Shown here piece after piece: positions 62,250 to 64,000 of a DNA stretch of 64,000 bases. The position numbers and the translations under genes were made by a program. The notes under the pieces are model-generated. The model was given only the letters and a program-made list of their open reading frames with translations. It searched no databases and was not told the DNA's origin. Each line of letters begins with the position of its first letter. Positions within the stretch are counted from its first letter, which is position 1. This DNA is from Candidatus Zixiibacteriota bacterium. GTDB lineage: Bacteria > Zixibacteria > MSB-5A5 > GN15 > FEB-12. Location of the stretch: positions 553,311 through 617,310 of the forward strand of contig JANQPI010000026.1 in assembly GCA_028289585.1 (NCBI GenBank). The letters run 5' to 3'.

Positions 62250-62531
62250 TTGGAGTTGGACGTGAATGATCGTCCGTTTTTTCAGATAATTGTTGCCACT
62301 AAAGATTCGCTCAAACTTGCCAAGCAGGTTGCGGAAAAGCTAGGACTTCCATTTGATGATGAAGCGAAGGAAAATCTAGCCAAGAATCTGCATCAGACGT
62401 ATTGCAATGAGCTTGTAGCCTTGATTGGCCCCCAGGTTGAATCTACATCACTGATTGCCGGATCAAATCATGAGATACGCGCAACTGTAGCGGTCGGAAC
62501 GCAAAGGGTTGAATCCAATGGCTCTCTTTGA
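62250..62531 (+). CDS. Small hypothetical protein
   Basis: 93 residues from a TTG at 62250 (or GTG at 62262): MELDVNDRPFFQIIVATKDSLKLAKQVAEKLGLPF. No family recognised; no signal peptide or membrane helix. Lies inside the island, near other gene fragments, and may itself be a remnant. The following 430 bases (62532-62971) have no gene; their right part is the repeat unit. Confidence 0.35.
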   Translation: MELDVNDRPFFQIIVATKDSLKLAKQVAEKLGLPFDDEAKENLAKNLHQTYCNELVALIGPQVESTSLIAGSNHEIRATVAVGTQRVESNGSL

Positions 62532-62816
62532 CAGCGTTCAAGGATAGTGAACCAGGAAATCAATCGCATAGCACTTCTTAATGCAAGGATCACCACCAGT
62601 GCTTGTGATCCGTATGACCTGTCCCTCCTAAAAATGACCTACTTTTTAAGATATAGCCGCATTCATATTGGTATCGGTAGTGCGTCTGTTAGTTGATGTA
62701 TTAGTTCAGCAGAGACACCAAAGAATGTCGATTTACGGATGCCAAGAGTAACCCGCGTGACTATCACTTTCTGTTTTGCTTGCGAGCGACAACCGACTTC
62801 CGATTCGTGAGAGCAC

Positions 62817-63048
62817 TTACCGCTTGACCAGATTGGCCTTGACCCGGCGACAAGAGTTCAGCTATTGTTTCACTCGAAACTGTAGTTGTCTGGATTTTGG
62901 GAAACTGAGTCACAGATTTTCCATGAGGGAACCGCTCAGGAAAATCACGTCGATTGTCCGGCAAGCAGTAAGCGGGAGTAACTCAGTTGGCTAGAGTCAC
63001 AGCCTTCCAAGCTGTTGGTCGCGGGTTCGAGTCCCGTCTCCCGCTCCA
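62817..63048 (+). repeat. Right imperfect direct repeat of the tRNA-Gly locus
   Basis: Right partner of 55820-56003; carries the intact tRNA-Gly and an additional stretch of about 40 bases just upstream of it. Conserved pieces include GTAGTTGTC and GAGTCACAGATTTT. Confidence 0.8.
62972..63048 (+). tRNA. tRNA-Gly (anticodon TCC)
   Basis: Acceptor GCGGGAG/CTCCCGC, D-arm ACTC..GAGT, anticodon stem ACAGC/GCTGT with loop CTTCCAA (TCC), T-arm GCGGG TTCGAGT CCCGT (one G-U). CCA encoded. Reads GGA/GGG. Its 5' half is identical to the decayed copy about 7 kb upstream. Confidence 0.96.
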
Positions 63049-63094
63049 TTTTTAAGTTCTTCTACCACTTCTCATTCCCTATCCCATCCCCGTG

Positions 63095-63694
63095 ATGCGT
63101 CGCTGGATCGCCCTCATCATCTTTGCCGCCATCGGCTGCCTGCTCAACGCCTGTATCGAACGGGTTCCGGACCAAACGATGCAGCGCGAGTCGCCGGTCA
63201 CCGCCGAGCTGCGGGCCTTGGTCGATGAAGACAACGCGCTGCGTCCCAACGCGTTATCCGACCCGGTCGCACTTGCGCGCCTGGGCGAACGGCAGCGGGA
63301 GGCGATCTACCGATTGTTGGCGGCCGGGCTGATTTCGCAGGCAGATGACCTCTACCGCTCGGCGCGACTACTGATTGGGGCGGCATCGGCGGAGCATACT
63401 GACGCGCTCACGCTGGCCGAATACCTCGCTCGCGAGGCGATCACGGAAGGGGCCGACACCGCGGGCATTCTGGTCGCCCGCGCGGTCGACCGTCGAGCGA
63501 TCTTCGCTCGACTGCCTCAACCGTATGGCACACAGTTTTTTACGGACGCCGATGGGGTCCGATTACGCTACCCGATCGACACCTCGATTTCGGACTCGGA
63601 GCGGGTCGCGCTGGGGCTCGATTCACTGTCTGCGTTGGCGGCGCAAGTACCTGTCGCACTGTCGTTTCCCCCGTCGGAGCAAGTTCGACAATAA
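63095..63694 (+). CDS. Hypothetical lipoprotein
   Basis: About 199 residues. The N-terminus MRRWIALIIFAAIGCLLNAC is a lipoprotein signal with lipobox LNAC. The mature part is helical, with NALSDPVALARLGERQREAIYRLLAAGLISQADDLYRSARLL (shortened, repeat-like) and a hypothetical helical repeat fold; no catalytic motif is seen. ATG at 63095 or GTG at 63092 may start it. It is followed by tRNA-Thr and tuf. Confidence 0.65.
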   Translation: MRRWIALIIFAAIGCLLNACIERVPDQTMQRESPVTAELRALVDEDNALRPNALSDPVALARLGERQREAIYRLLAAGLISQADDLYRSARLLIGAASAEHTDALTLAEYLAREAITEGADTAGILVARAVDRRAIFARLPQPYGTQFFTDADGVRLRYPIDTSISDSERVALGLDSLSALAAQVPVALSFPPSEQVRQ

Positions 63695-63783
63695 GGGGTT
63701 GACAGCCCTTTCCCCGGCGATATATTCGCGGTTCGCCTCTTCCGGACAGGTCTGTCCGGCTGGGACGTACGAGTAAGTATTAG

Positions 63784-63855
<72 letters not shown>

Positions 63856-63888
63856 ATTTGTTTGCTGAATTGATTGCACCGACTCTAG

Positions 63889-64000
<112 letters not shown>

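Larger units (their letters stand above)
55923..63012. mobile_element. Probable genomic island bracketed by tRNA-Gly direct repeats
   Basis: About 7 kb between two 51-base identical sequences within larger imperfect repeats, one a broken and one an intact tRNA-Gly. The interior is AT-richer in part and shows strong strand skew, with cargo unlike the housekeeping neighbours and fragments of genes. No integrase or transposase is recognisable, so it may be a decayed or non-autonomous element, or a product of recombination between tRNA copies. Confidence 0.6.

Overview
The window looks like chromosome of a Gram-negative (diderm) bacterium of moderately high GC. Diderm evidence is a TonB-dependent receptor, a PorV/PorQ-type outer-membrane protein, several outer-membrane beta-barrels, and lipoproteins with clear lipoboxes. 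The large secreted protein with a FlgD/T9SS-like C-terminal Ig module, the YfhO protein, the class II ribonucleotide reductase and a large SRP RNA with an Alu domain fit a little-cultured phylum near the FCB group. I cannot name the species.

Layout. 45-15328 is a long rightward run of envelope genes: a carbon-nitrogen hydrolase, three GT2 glycosyltransferases, a YfhO protein, a WecA/TagO-type transferase, accA, an EIIA-Ntr-like protein, the elongasome set mreC-mreD-mrdA-rodA, an aspartyl protease and a beta-barrel. 15379-18840 is the glycolytic operon gap-pgk-tpiA with secG, then tRNA-Leu(GAG) and a terminator. 19075-29477 holds mostly single genes: ankyrin lipoprotein, DinB, VOC, COG0523 metallochaperone, an atypical receiver protein, pyk, a deacetylase-like pseudoenzyme, two small membrane proteins, nrdJ and acpS. 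29483-34597 is a leftward signalling operon: ABC-type binding protein, membrane histidine kinase, two lone receivers, and a receiver-GAF-kinase. 34754-42871 encodes outer-membrane and secreted proteins (TonB receptor, FN3/FlgD-like protein, PorV-like protein, HExxH protein), then rmuC and sthA. 45503-50185 is the leftward dnaX-ybaB-recR operon plus a membrane/TPR gene; dnaX carries a probable programmed -1 frameshift. 50987-51552 holds tRNA-Ala(CGC) and the SRP RNA. 51680-55804 holds a pilin-like protein, a methyltransferase, a VOC protein and an unknown secreted protein.

55820-63048 looks like a genomic island of about 7 kb. It is bracketed by imperfect direct repeats that contain tRNA-Gly(TCC): a decayed copy on the left and an intact gene on the right. 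Its cargo (subtilase, lipoprotein propeller, unknown secreted and membrane proteins, gene fragments) has base composition unlike the flanks, and I see no integrase. To the right lie a lipoprotein, tRNA-Thr(GGT) and the start of tuf, cut by the window edge.

How the genes work together: the first 15 kb links cell-surface polymer synthesis, the first step of fatty-acid synthesis and rod-shape wall elongation. The leftward signalling operon probably senses a periplasmic small molecule. The 34-42 kb block builds and loads the outer membrane. The most unusual signals are the tRNA-Gly-bounded island, the dnaX slippery site, the binding-protein/kinase/receiver operon, perfect palindromes upstream of the COG0523 gene and of the atypical receiver gene, and a deacetylase fold that has lost its metal ligands.
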